64,000 nt of DNA from Canna indica (lineage: Eukaryota > Streptophyta > Magnoliopsida > Zingiberales > Cannaceae), in contig CP136894.1 in the NCBI GenBank assembly GCA_034359265.1, positions 34,564,501 through 34,628,500 on the forward strand, in the 5' to 3' direction. This document shows positions 21,690 to 32,094 of the stretch, piece by piece. The notes beneath the pieces were generated by a model. That model had not been told where the DNA came from, did not search any database, and was given only the letters and a program-made list of their open reading frames with translations. Both the position numbers and the translations under genes were made by a program. Within the stretch, counting starts at the first letter, position 1, and every line of letters begins with the position of its first letter.

Positions 21690-23409
21690 CTTTTTGTTTT
21701 TCTTCAGCAAGGTTAGCATGTTTCATATGCTTTGTTTTGAGATGACAAAATCTCTCAATGTGACCATATCTTTTACAATAGAAGCACTGGATTTTCCTAC
21801 GATTGAAAGACTTCAGAGCTGATGTGTTTGCTTCATTTACCTGAGTTTGGTTCTCTTTGTCTGAACTTGAGTCATCTGATGAATCATCAGCGGGTGTTTT
21901 TCCTTTTTCGGATCTCTGATAACTTTTCTTAGGAACAAACATCTTCTTGTCAACTTTATGATTAGCTTTAAGAGCTTGCTCCATCTTCTTTTCTTCATGC
22001 CTTTTCAATCGTTCAAAATGAGATAAGAGGGACCCCAACAATTCATCTGATGTCATAACATCAGTGTCGTTCCCTTCTTCTATGGCAGCTACAATATGAT
22101 TGTATCTTTCAGGCATACTACGTAATAGTTTTTCTACAATTCATAACTCAGTTACCTCTTCACCATACCAACGCATTTGGTTGACCATCTCTAATACACG
22201 GGAGTAATAAGCATTTACATCCTCATCTTCTTTCTTGAACAGGCTCTCAAATTGCCTTCTCAGAGTTTGCCTTTTTACCTTTTGAACCTTTGTTGTACCT
22301 TGGTATGCATTCTTGAGGATCATCCATGCTTCATGTGATGTTTCTTCAGGCACGATTTTCTTGACAACCTTAGGGCTTGTTTGGTTAGCGAAACCAAGTC
22401 TGTTTTCATGGTTTCAGTTTCACTGAAACCAAAACTGCTTACGAAAACGTGTTTGGTTTAGTGTTTTCGTGAAACTGAATCGAAACCAGAATGAAAACGA
22501 AACCAGTTTTCTTAATAAAAATATGAAAACAACAGAATGTTGTTTTCTGTGGTTTCGAGACTGTCGGTTTCGTTATCAAAATGCTGTGACAACTTTGTAA
22601 TTATAAATATTTTTTTATAAAATTAATTAATTTAAAAATAAATCAAACTATATCGAATTTTTAAAAATAAAAATAAAAATCATCATTTTTAACTCAAACT
22701 TTTATCTTAAATTTATAAAATAATTAAACCAAATTATATCTAATTGACTCAAACCCAAATTTTAAATAACTCAATTTTCTTAAAGTTGGTCTATTTATAA
22801 TTTAATCAAACCTAATTTTAGATCATTGGACTTGTTTTTCTTTTGAAATTTTATAATAACTATTAATTAATTTTTATATCTAATTGAACAAAAAAATCTT
22901 AAATTACCAATAACTTAATTAATTAAATCATTTAAATATTTTGTAACCATATTAACAAATATTTAATTTTGTAAACTAACTAAACATTTAATTACTACTA
23001 AAAATGTTCAAGGAAAATTAATATTATTTTTTCTAATCAAATAAATATTTACTGGTTTCAACTAACTAAAACTGATGTTGTTTTTATTAACCAAACGCGT
23101 TTTCAGAAAACTGAAAACTAGAAACCAAAACCAAGTTTTCGAAACCAATTTTTCAGTTTCACTGAAACCAAACCAGAAAATAATTTTCGCTAACCAAACA
23201 GCACCTTAGAGTCAACTGCTTGTTGAATGTGACTCAAGGCTTTGGCATCTTTCTTCCTTGTTTCCCGCAATACTCCAGCAGTCAACCCTTGCCTCTAATT
23301 CCCAGAGATCCTGGGAAATGAAGAAGGTGCGCATCATGATGCTCCAGCCTTCATACTCCACGCCATCGAACCTTGGAACAGTTGGGTTGACTTGGGCTGC
23401 TGCAGTCAT
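21690..23409 (-). pseudogene. gag: Copia-2 gag, split by a Tourist MITE
   Basis: The minus-strand ATG at 23409 opens 'MTAAAQVNPTVPRFDGVEYEGW', a typical Copia gag start. The frame is cut by the MITE at 22373-23205 and resumes 'KIVPEETSHEAWMILKNAYQG' (22350), then UBN2-type helices, a stop near 22140, a Ser/Asp-rich linker and the knuckle CFYCKRYGHIERFC (about 21795-21755). The two sides of the MITE stay in frame once the MITE and one TTA are removed, so the insertion came after the element was in place. Confidence 0.87.
22373..23205. mobile_element. Tourist-like (PIF/Harbinger) MITE, 833 bp, target duplication TTA
   Basis: Left end GGGCTTGTTTGGTTAGCGAAA; right end, reverse-complemented, GGTGCTGTTTGGTTAGCGAAA. 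The flanks are TTA at 22370-22372 and 23206-23208. The terminal inverted repeats extend imperfectly into GAAACC/GGTTTC-rich subterminal sequence. TTA duplications with a G-rich TGTTTGGTT terminus are typical of PIF/Harbinger elements. The AT-rich interior encodes no protein, so it depends on a transposase elsewhere. Confidence 0.88.
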
Positions 23410-23446
23410 CTTCTTCTTCCTCTGTACGCACGGTTCTGATACCACT

Positions 23447-23664
23447 TGTTGCTCAGAATAGAATAACAAGAAAACAAGATGTATCACACAAAGAACTCAA
23501 GCGAAGGAAGAATGAGAAAACAACAAGAATAGCTTTTATTCTTCCAGAAAAGAACCGATTACCAAAGTCAATACAAATCATTACATCACCAGTTCTATTT
23601 ATATTCCTAATACATGCTACAAGAAATGAAAGAAGCTTGAACAACTATATTAACAGAGTAAACT
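23447..23664 (-). repeat. 5' LTR of Copia-2
   Basis: 218-bp minus-strand 5' LTR ending (minus sense) TTCTATTCTGAGCAACA, directly before the primer site. A TATAAATA in minus sense lies at about 23602-23595. Confidence 0.85.
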
Positions 23665-25089
23665 AGTAAGTGGTTTAACTGTTCACCAGAAAGAAATAAT
23701 ATGAGTTAATACTCAACAAATCTTTCCATTCAGTCTGCTTTTTTGCTTAGTCCTTATGATGATCTCTAACTTCTTCTTTACTTATTAGCTGTTGAAATTT
23801 CTGTGTACTGAGTATCTAGGTAGTGGTGCTATTTATCCACTTTGGCTGCTTATGGTATCTTAAATGTTTCACTCCTTAAATTCTCTTGAAGTTTACCATG
23901 ATACAATATTATTGACCATTCTTTTGACCATTCTTAAATGGTAGTGATGCTATCTCTAACTTCTTTACTTATTAGATATGCTTTTGACCATTCTTTTGCC
24001 CAAACTTTTCCAGATTCTACCAGTCCGATCTAGTTTACAAAACATCTACTTGCAGGTCTCATCTTCTGACTGATATACGACAAACATATTGTATTTTTTG
24101 GCAGCAATAGAAGTATAACTTAAATAGCAGAGATCATGATGATCCTGAATCAAGAGAAATGTTAGCAAAACTCCTGAAACATTCACCCAAAGTATTCCTT
24201 TTACCATGCTTGCTTTTGAAAACATCAATGATATTCCTTAATTTAGTTCTTATCACATTAATTTAGTTCCTATCAAGTTTTTAGTTCTTATCATTTGAAA
24301 GCATCAATGATATACTTGAAGTATGCGCCTAAGGTTTCTGTTCTTGGGTTTCTATCCTCTTTTAACTTCTGTATGTTGCTGCTCCTCTTTGATTTTGACT
24401 TCATGCTGATCTTGTTAATTCTTGTTCTCTTTATGTCGATGTTGTATGTCTTAATAATGACCATTCTTTAAGGTCAGTGCTTTCAAATAAATTCATGTCC
24501 ACTACACAGTGATGTTTTTAGGATGATTGTTTTTAGGATCACTATTTTTAGGATCTCTGTTTTAAGGTCCATGTCCATTCTTTAAGGTCTGAACCTATTA
24601 ATTATTGTTCTCTGTTTTTAGGATCTCTGCTTTCAAATAAGTCCATGTCCACTACAGGCAGAAATTTACACAGTGATGTTTGTGTGTTTCTGATATCATC
24701 TGCACATATTACTAATTAGAAAACAATTGACCGGGGCAAATTCAAATCGTAAAGAAGAGCAATCGAATTCAATTAGGAGAAGGAGACCCTATCGATTGAT
24801 TGAGGATGGTTTTCCACCACTTGGTTCCGCATCCGCTCGCCTTTTGAAGAGAGAGTCAATGAATTAAGATATTGATTTATTTATTTTTGGATCGAGCATT
24901 AAGACACTGATTAAACTAAACATTTCTAGGAGTCATTTATATTGTTTTAAGGAGTTTATCTCATATATAGATATTGTTCCATTATTTACCTTTTTTGCGA
25001 GAGAATACCAACACAAATGTGCCTCCAGCCATCTCATCTAAAATTTGCAAGATAGCAATAGTTGAAAACAACACAAATGTAGGAAATAG
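23665..25089 (+). other. Non-coding stretch, probably remainder of the RhoGDI locus
   Basis: Pyrimidine-rich, intron-like DNA with local direct repeats: TTTCAAATAAATTCATGTCCACTACA at about 24481-24506 recurs at about 24634-24659 as TTTCAAATAAGTCCATGTCCACTACA, and TTTTTAGGATC recurs three times in 24530-24620. Near 24150-24190 a short run (GAGAAATGTTAG, then AACATTCACCCAAAG) faintly recalls the EMLGTFSP block of RhoGDI, with extra bases between. No complete exon is seen. Confidence 0.35.
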
Positions 25090-25923
25090 CAATAGTAAAA
25101 TGCCTATTTCTTGGTGTCCTGGCCCTCGGGAAATAATTATATTTCCTGGGGATCCTGGCCCCGTGAAATAGTTTTTTTCCTAGGTCTCGGCCCTCGGGAA
25201 ATAATACCTTTCATGGTAGGGTTGTCCATTCGGTTCAACCCGAACCGAAATTAACCAAATCAAAAAAAATTTCATACCCGAATTCCAATCCGAATCCGAA
25301 CCGAATTATGTCTAAACCGATCTAACCCGAACCGAAATTATTCGGTTCGGTTTTCAATCCGAAAACTAAAATTTTAGTTAATTCGGTTAAAAATTAAAAA
25401 TTAAAAATTATTTTCTAATACTCATTTAATTACTTGGGTTAAAAATTAAAAAATATATATTATTTTTTAATTATTCAGTTTTCGGTTCGGGTCGATTCTC
25501 GAAATTCGTGAATCGAATCCGAACTGAAACCCAAAATTCGGTTCGATTCAGGTCAAGAACCGAACCTGCAACCGCTGAAACCGAACCGAACCAAAAAATT
25601 CGGTTCGGTTCGATTTGAATCGAACACTGGACACCCCTATTTCATGGGGGTCTCAGCCCTCGGGAAATAGTACTTTTCCCGGGGGTCTAGGCCCCCAGGA
25701 AATAGCGCGACCCTAGGAAAAAATGTTTGATGGGGTTAGAAACGTCAGCACACATACCTTCTTCTAGGGGCCACTAATTAATCATCAGATATACAATTAT
25801 CGACGGTATTTTTCCTGGCAACATTTTGGGGTCGCTTGGCCCTCACTAGAAGGAATTACTGGGGGCTAAGGCCACTTTTCCTGGGGGTCATGGCTCCCGG
25901 GAAAAGTCACATTTCTTGTAGTG
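25090..25923. mobile_element. CACTA-type non-autonomous remnant, right terminus preserved
   Basis: The right end reads ...GTGACATTTCTTGTAGTG in inverted sense, i.e. CACTACAAGAAATGTCAC-like, the standard CACTA terminus, finishing at 25923. Upstream lie at least six diverged copies of a GGGGGTCTNGGCCCTCGGGAAATA unit (25115-25200 and 25645-25905), as expected of CACTA subterminal repeats. No left terminus is found. It holds a hAT MITE at 25217-25639 and cuts element A3. Confidence 0.7.
25217..25639. mobile_element. hAT-type MITE, 423 bp, target duplication TTTCATGG
   Basis: Ends TAGGGTTGTCCA and, reverse-complemented, TAGGGGTGTCCA. The exact 8-bp duplication TTTCATGG is at 25209-25216 and 25640-25647. 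The interior is rich in CCGAACCGAA/TTCGGTTCGG and almost self-complementary. TAGGG ends with 8-bp duplications define hAT. No coding capacity. It splits a CACTA subterminal repeat and so is the younger of the two. Confidence 0.93.
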
Positions 25924-26044
25924 TGTTCTCCCCAAATGTTAACTTTTCAAATAGTTTGAATTTTCGTCCAATTTTCAAATGAGACTTCAAGTATCATATC
26001 ATAATTATATTTTTGGTATCGTTATACCTATATCATCAATACCA

Positions 26045-27800
26045 ACATCTTACCTTTGGCATTGTCTTCAAAAGTCACATGCCCACCATCCTTGATTGAT
26101 AGGGTTGCAAATAAATTGATGTTGCCCGTCATGTGCTTTGAGTAACCGCTATCCAAGATCCAAGTACCCCTACTTGCTTGAGAATGGTTCTCCATCTACA
26201 AAAGGAGAAGAGGCAACTTTAGATATCCAAATCTTCTTGGGTCCTTGATTGTTAGTCATCTTAGGAACCCAAGAAAATCTAGCATGTGGGTTCCTCTTAA
26301 GTGCACAATCTCTAATCATGTGCCCAAAAATGCCATAAGAAAAACAACTTTCATTGAATCTTCTAGTACTATGAGTGTGAGCCTTGAAGTGTGCATGATC
26401 ATGAGCATGTGTGATTTTTTTAAAACGAGCAACCTTAGGCATGTCATTTTGCAATGTTATCATTTTCTCATTTAGCATGCATAATTTCCTTTTTAAGCTA
26501 AGCATGCTATCATTCAAGTGTTCTACTTGAGAACTCAAAAATTTGTTTTCATATTCTAACTTCTCATTCTCATTTTCTAACTCATTTTTGACTTTCTCAA
26601 AAGTGTGTTTCTCATCCTTAAGATTTTTTACTTTCTTTTTTAAAGCATTGCATGAAAGAAGTAAGCTATCATTCTCTTCTTCTAAGGATTTGTTGTCTTT
26701 TTTAATCTCTTTAAATCTCTTTCTAATAGCATTAAATTCATCATGCATTTGTTCAAATTCTACTTCTAGTTCTTGTTGAGTAAATGAAAATTCATCAAAA
26801 GTAAATCTTACATCATTGTCAATTGTCATAAGGCAAAGGTTTGCCTTCTCACTCTTGGTGTCCTCCTCACTTGATGAAAATTCACTTTCATCCTATGAAG
26901 CCATCATGGTCTTCTTCTTCTTTTTGGTCTTGTCCCTTTTGTAAGGAGCGGAGGTAGAAACCATCTTGAGTTGTGGACATTACTTCCTTAGGTGCCCTGG
27001 CTTGTTGCAATGGTAGCAAGTGTAGCCTCCTTTGCCTCTCCTCAAGCCATTTCTCATGAATCTCATGAACCTTCTTGCCATCATCGCCATCTCTTCTTGC
27101 CCATCAAAGTCTTCTTCGAACGATGAGGGTTCTTCGGCTCGATGTGATGCTTTTAAAGCAATGGTCTTGCTTTTGGGGGCATCTTCCTCCTTGTGTGCCC
27201 TCATGTGGATCTCATGAGTCATGAAAGATCCAATGAGTTCGGTGATTCTTATAGATGCCAAATCCTTGGCTTCCATGATGGTAATCACCTTTGGCTCCTA
27301 AATCTTGGGAAGAGATTGGATGAGCTTCATTACCTTCTCCTCTTCTCTAATGTTTTTACCAAGATTGCATAAACCATTAGTAATATTTTGAAAGCGTGCA
27401 TACATTTCATCAATAGTTTCATGCAATTGCATACTAAACATTTTATAGTCATGCATGAGGAGATTAATCTTGGACTCCTTAACTTGTGAGGAGGACATTC
27501 CAAAGTTCAAATGTCAACTTACAAGTTGAGATCCTATTAAACTCATTAATAGAAAGACCATAATACAAAGCATTCATGGCCTTGGCATTTGCATTTAAGA
27601 GTTTGACCTCATCTCGGTTTCATTCATCCATGATTTTTCTTGGTTGCTTATATTCTACTTGAATCATTCTTCATACATCCATGCCTAGTGATTGAGGAAG
27701 CTATTCATTCTAATCTTCCAATAGGCATAGTTGTTTCCATCAAAAAGTGGCGGAGTATGACTAGATGACCCTTGAGCTAGTTGGATTTCGGTAGACATTC
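26045..27800 (-). pseudogene. gag: A3 gag and start of protease
   Basis: Minus sense. A degraded N-terminus is followed by 'KESKINLLMHDYKMF' (27490), 'IREEEKVMKLIQSLPKI' then a stop (27298), '...GLRRGKGGYTCYHCNKPGHLRK' then a stop (26980; first knuckle). A 219-codon open stretch (26829-26170) holds a long Glu/Lys/Leu/Asn coiled coil and the second knuckle (Cys-to-Tyr at its second position: CFSYGIFGHMIRDC). The protease start 'GTWILDSGYSKHMT' follows at about 26165-26120 with DSG intact. This is the most complete copy of the A-type gag C-terminus in the window and shows what A1 lost. Confidence 0.85.
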
Positions 27801-27855
27801 TAAGTTGTAGGGTAGATGGTTAAATCTAGACCTACGATCTTGCTCTGATACTAAA

Positions 27856-29213
27856 TAGTTCAAATACCCACACTAGAAGGGGGGTTGAATAGTCTGTGAT
27901 CAAACTCTAGCTTCAATTTTAGTCTTTTTGGTTTTAAGCAACTAAATACAACAACTCGAGTTCTTTGAGTATGAATGATATGGATGATAAGCTAAGCACA
28001 ATAAGCAAGTAAGAATCAATGCAAACGAGAACAATATATAGTGGTTCGGCCAATCCGCCTACTCCACTACCTTGGCATGTCACCAAAGATTTCTAACCTT
28101 AACACTTTATAGATGAAATATTTTCCTGAGAATACAACGAGAATTTAGTTCTCAACCCTTTGAGAAAACCTCAACAACTATTCTCTAGCAAAACAAATCT
28201 CTACAACCACACCAAGGTGTTTCACAAGCACACCTTCCAAGCTAGCTTATCAAATCAACCACAACAAGATGAAAATACAGTAAAGGAACAAATAAATGTA
28301 AAACAAACTTGTTTTGCTCCTTTCTCTGGCCTTCCAAACTTCCAACGACTCAAGAAGATGAAGTGCTTTGCCTTGAGATGGTTGAAGAGTGAAGACCACC
28401 ACTTGAGAGTGTAGAAGTGAGAACTATGGCTTTAGATTCTCGTTGAAGGCTCAAACACTTAAGGATTTGCCTAATGAAAAGTTAGGGTTGAAGGAAGGCA
28501 AGTTTGGGAGCTTATATAAAGATCCCAAATGTAGGAGCTCGATTTCCATCAAGCTCAATGAGTAGAAACTCAAAATAGAGCCGTTGGGGGCATTCTGTGA
28601 ATTCTAGACAATTTGACCTATAGAGTACTTGTACTCTACAGGCTATTTCGGGATGTTCCAGGCAATTTTGGGATATTTTGGGATATTCCAAGATATTCTG
28701 AAATATTACAATATCCTATCTGAGCTATTCCGGGAATGTTCCAAGATGTTTCGGGATGTTACAATATCTCATCCGAGCTATTCCGTGAATGTTTCGAGAT
28801 GTTCAAGGATGTTCTGGGATGTTCCAGAATGTTACAACATCTCATCCGGGCTTATTCCATAATGTTACAACATCTCATCCGGGCTTATTCCATAATGTTA
28901 CAACATTTCATCCAGAATGTTACAACATTTCATTCGGGATGTTGTTTATGACTTGAAAGCTCTTGGTAATTGATTAGGTTCATGTCCTAGGGATATATTA
29001 CACTTGATTCTAAGCCTAAATCTAGGATTTGACTTGGTTTTAACTTGATCGCCATCGGAGCCATTTTTACTTGATTATTTGTGATTTTTTGAACGAACTT
29101 CGTAGGCGAATTGTTCCATCAATATGAATCCAAAACTCACCAAATGGATTAGATACATGTTTGTTATCATCAAAATAGATAGTGACGCCTAGGTGGAATG
29201 CTTGGGCCAACCA
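27856..29213 (-). repeat. LTR of A3
   Basis: In minus sense it begins TGGTTGGCCCAAGC at 29213 and ends near 27856 with the family's ACTATTCAACCCCCC...CACTAGAA-type tail. TTTTGATGATAACAAAC near the start matches other A and C LTRs. Instead of GGTCGACC sites it has a GATGTTCC-type minisatellite (28635-28945). A TATATAAA in minus sense lies near 28522-28515. Confidence 0.75.
28635..28945. repeat. Minisatellite inside A3 LTR
   Basis: Irregular tandem units built from GGGATGTTCC/GGGATATTCC and longer blocks such as TATTCCATAATGTTACAACATCT..TCCGGGCT. Two almost identical 33-bp copies occur at about 28850-28918. Plus-strand frames across it (Cys/Phe-Gln-Asp repeats) are repeat artefacts. Confidence 0.75.
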
Positions 29214-29616
29214 TTAGTTGTGTTGTCCTTAGGGTTTGAGGTGAGAAAGTGCTCTTGGTAGGATGGCGGAGACTTACGGGTGTGGAAGTATCTTCGATGT
29301 CAGAGCGGAGACTCTCCGATGAAACATCCTCATTGTAAGCAGACAAATTAATCTAGTAAAGCTAAATTTGGAAATCCTAAGTGGGGTGCTTAGGTAGTGG
29401 AGTAAGAATTGGTGACAAACCACTATAAATCAAAGTGTTTGCGTTGATTTTATTTGTGTTTGCTAAATTGTCATACTCACTTGCTTCCGCATTTAGTCTT
29501 GAATTGATAATTTGTCTAAGTAGTTTAAGAAATGATTAAAATCAGAATTAGGTGAAGAGATTACTAAACATACTACTCACCCCCGCCACCTCTAGTCTAG
29601 GCCATTTCACCAACAT
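29214..29616 (+). repeat. 3' part of a B-type Copia LTR
   Basis: Matches the 3' part of the LTR in the LINE (about 60975-61350): GGGTTTGAGGTGAGAAAGTGCTC, TCCTAAGTGGGGTGCTTAGGTAGTGG, then a C-rich tail and GGCCATTTCACCAACA. The 5' part is not present to its left, where A3 begins, so A3 insertion or rearrangement truncated it. Confidence 0.7.
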
Positions 29617-29679
29617 GTTGAGCCGAGGACCTGACTGGTGAAAATCAAACTCATGTTGTTGACAGTGGTGACATTCTCG

Positions 29680-30417
29680 TTGTTGGCCTAAAGGTTTTCA
29701 ATGTTGGTCTTAATCTCGGTTTTGATGATAACAAATATGGAACCAATATTTTCTTGGAGGAAATATTTTCAGGTTCCAAGTCGGTTAGTGCACGACCTTC
29801 GCGATTGAAATTATCGAAGAAATCAAAAAATCGGAATGACGTTGGTCGACGCATTCAGATTCGTATGGAAGATAGAGTTTAGGTTTATGGTGTCTAGACT
29901 TATTGTATTAATCCTCATTATGATGCAAAGATCCCTAAAGAACCAAACCTGAAATCCAAAACCCTAACGGAAGAAAGAACCCAACTGAAACTGCATTCAG
30001 AGAAGTTTCAGTCACAGGTTCAGCCGATGGTTCGATCGACCGAAGGGTCGACCAAACTTCGACTAAAGGTTACTAGAAATGTCCAATAACCATTCAGTCG
30101 AATGGTCGATCGGTTGATCGAACTAGCGACCGACCAATCGATCGAACCATTCAATCGAATGGTCGATCGATCAGCGGACCAACGGCTCAAAAAATAATTG
30201 TTTAATTCTGTTGTGCCCGAACCTTTAGTTGTGTTCTGCCTATAAAAAAGACTTCGAAGCCTTCCTATGATCCTCTGGAACCTATTGAGCCATCATATGA
30301 TCCTAAACTAAGCCTTAATTGAGATATTCTTTCTAAACCCTAGCTTTGAGCCTTACATTTTTGATCTTGCCTTTAACCTTTAATCGATTCATCATCAAGG
30401 CATCAAGAGGAAGCTAG
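29680..30417 (+). repeat. 5' part of a second B-type LTR
   Basis: Begins TGTTGGCCTAAAGGTTTTCAATG, as does the LTR at 58462. GGTCGACC/GATCGACC palindromes lie at 30020-30175, a weak TATAAAAAAG at 30240, and it breaks off after ATCAAGAGGAAGCTAGGATG at about 30417, where Gypsy sequence starts. 63 bases of unassigned DNA separate it from the previous LTR piece. Confidence 0.7.
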
Positions 30418-31886
30418 GATGTCCATCAAGGGGTGCTTGGTTCGATCACGATTATGCTTCGCTAGGGTTAAAGAAGAGAAAAGAAGAAGTAGAACCCAGT
30501 TATCGTTCATTAGTGGTTGGGAGAGACTAGGTAGCCTCAGGGCGGGCCCTGGTTCATGTTTTTTGCTCCAAGTGGTACTCGATTTTCTAGTCACTCCTTG
30601 GTCGTGGCCGCTTTTGAGCGCTTCTGCCCCACTTCTGTTTGTAGGTCCCTGTCAGCTGTTCGCTATGGGATATCGAGAGTGTCTAGTTTTGTGGGATGCT
30701 TGGCTCTTCCTTCGGTATGGTAGTCTTCTGTTTAAGGCATTCGTTGTAGCACCAACAAGCTTCTTTCTGGTCGGAGTGGAGTACGGCCACTTATGTCTCG
30801 TAGACATGGAACTTTGACGCCATGTGGGGGGTCAACACGACGACCCCTAAGCTATTCGGTAAGGGCCATCCCAATATCATTTGGTAGTGATTGGGGACGT
30901 TGATGACCAGGTAATGTACGTTGATGACCAGGTAATGTACGTTGGTCATCTTTGCCTTCAGCTGAGAGTCGAACGTCATCCTTAGCCATATGGAGCCTCG
31001 AACATTGACCCGTTCTCTTGAGAAACTCACCAGGTCTCCGTTGCCGGGTGAGAGCGAGGCATTGATCAATTGAATCTTCTCAAATGTGGAGTAAGGAAGG
31101 ATGTCGATTGAACTACCTTGATACACCAGAACTTATCGGGGTTCTGGAGGTTTTACATAAATCACGATATGGTCGTGTAGGTTTTATCAATCCCTTGTAA
31201 ATTAGATTCATAGAATGATATTACCAGGGTTCTTCTACAGGCGAGTGGCGTCGTCAATTGTCATGATTGTTCAGAGGGATCTCTTCCTAGCCGAACTCGT
31301 TTTGCCTCCTCTTACGAATCTGTCGGCTATGTGGTCGATGACTACTTGGACCTTGTTACCCGAGTGGTTGTCTCGGTCGTTGTCTTTCTGACCTCTGAGA
31401 TTGTCTGAGGGTGTTCGGCTTCAGCTTCGGCGTCGATGGTCACGGCTCCTGCCTCAGCCACGTTCTCTTCCGTGGTTGACGTACTGGTTGAGCCGTCTAT
31501 CTCGGACTAGATCTCCTAACACCTCACAATCTTCTATGGTGTGCCGGGTGGAGATTTTTGCTTTCCGACGTTGATGGGGTATTTGAGAAGCTTCAGGTCG
31601 TAAATCTCTCAAAGAATAGTCTCCTTCTTCATGTTGAGCGGAGAATATTTTTCATATCGGGCGTTCGGTGGGGGTGGCGACTTTTCCCTCTTATGGTTGT
31701 CCCAGTCGTGGTGATCTCGGTCTTCGCCTTTCTTATCGAGCTTCTTGGACTTCTTATTCTCAGTTGTGTCTTAGGTGATTTGCTTGTCGGTCTGCCTGGC
31801 CTCTCGGAGTTCTTACCATCTTCATGTGACAAACAACCTTTTCTCAAAACTCGACCATATCCTTCGGCTTTGCCAGGGCGATCTTT
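30418..31886 (-). pseudogene. Ty3/Gypsy gag-protease fragment
   Basis: Minus sense. Near 31545-31500 is the pattern (CR.H.GH..EDC) of a plant Gypsy gag zinc region. Around 31126-30800 is the retropepsin-type segment 'GSSIDILPYSTFEKIQL...ERVNVRGSI...NVPNHYQMILGWP', followed by 'VAVLHSDQKEACWCYNECLK' (about 30780-30720) as in Tat/Ogre-type polyproteins. The catalytic DTG/DSG would lie just upstream and is not clear. A 22-bp direct duplication at about 30900-30944 repeats 'NVHYLVI'. RT is absent. Plus-strand frames here are antisense. Confidence 0.7.
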
Positions 31887-32094
31887 CTAGGATGCAGATG
31901 GGAAACGCAGCGGAAAATAGCAATTAAAAAAATATGAATCATCTCGAAAACAACAACCTACTTTAGCGATAGTAAATAATTTATCGTGAGAGGAAGGAGC
32001 AGAATTATACCTCAAGCCGTAGGGCAAAGAGGGCTTCTTCGATCCCGACTTGGAGACGCGCACGTGCACTGTAAGTGAAATGAAACTAATGAAA
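31887..32094 (+). other. Short unclassified repeat, shared with 51359-51445
   Basis: GATGGGAAACGCAGCGGAAAATAG..AATTAAAAAAATAT.AATCATCTCGAAAACAAC..CCTACTTTAGCGAT matches 51362-51444. It looks like the terminal piece of a further retroelement. It abuts truncated A2 at one copy and truncated D at the other, so it may mark the same kind of junction. No gene. Confidence 0.45.

Larger units (their letters stand above)
18531..23664 (-). mobile_element. Copia-2: minus-strand Copia element with 218-bp LTRs
   Basis: Near-identical 218-bp LTRs at 18531-18748 and 23447-23664 (minus-strand end ...GAGCAACA). The minus-strand primer-site motif TGGTATCAGAACC lies next to the right LTR. Gag-pol runs right to left in Copia order. 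The RT box 'YVDDLILTGN' and short LTRs fit a Tork-like lineage. No matching target duplication is visible (AATCT left; AGTAA right). The few differences between the LTRs, against several stops and shifts in the coding part, suggest moderate age. It carries a Tourist MITE at 22373-23205 and lies inside the RhoGDI locus. Confidence 0.88.
25924..29213 (-). mobile_element. A3: minus-strand Sirevirus-like Copia element, truncated after protease
   Basis: Minus-strand order: LTR 29213-27856 (starts TGGTTGGCCCAAGC), mutated primer site near 27842-27851, gag (about 27800-26170), then the start of protease (26165-26050). It stops where the CACTA remnant begins at 25923. Gag is clearly related to A1 and A2 but keeps both zinc knuckles and the coiled coil. 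The rest of pol and the other LTR are missing. Confidence 0.85.

Noticed and set aside
28629..28951. Cys/Phe-rich repeat frames
   Set aside because: Minisatellite in the A3 LTR.
30419..30817. 132-codon plus-strand frame
   Set aside because: Antisense of the Gypsy gag-protease fragment, crossing from LTR sequence; no domain.
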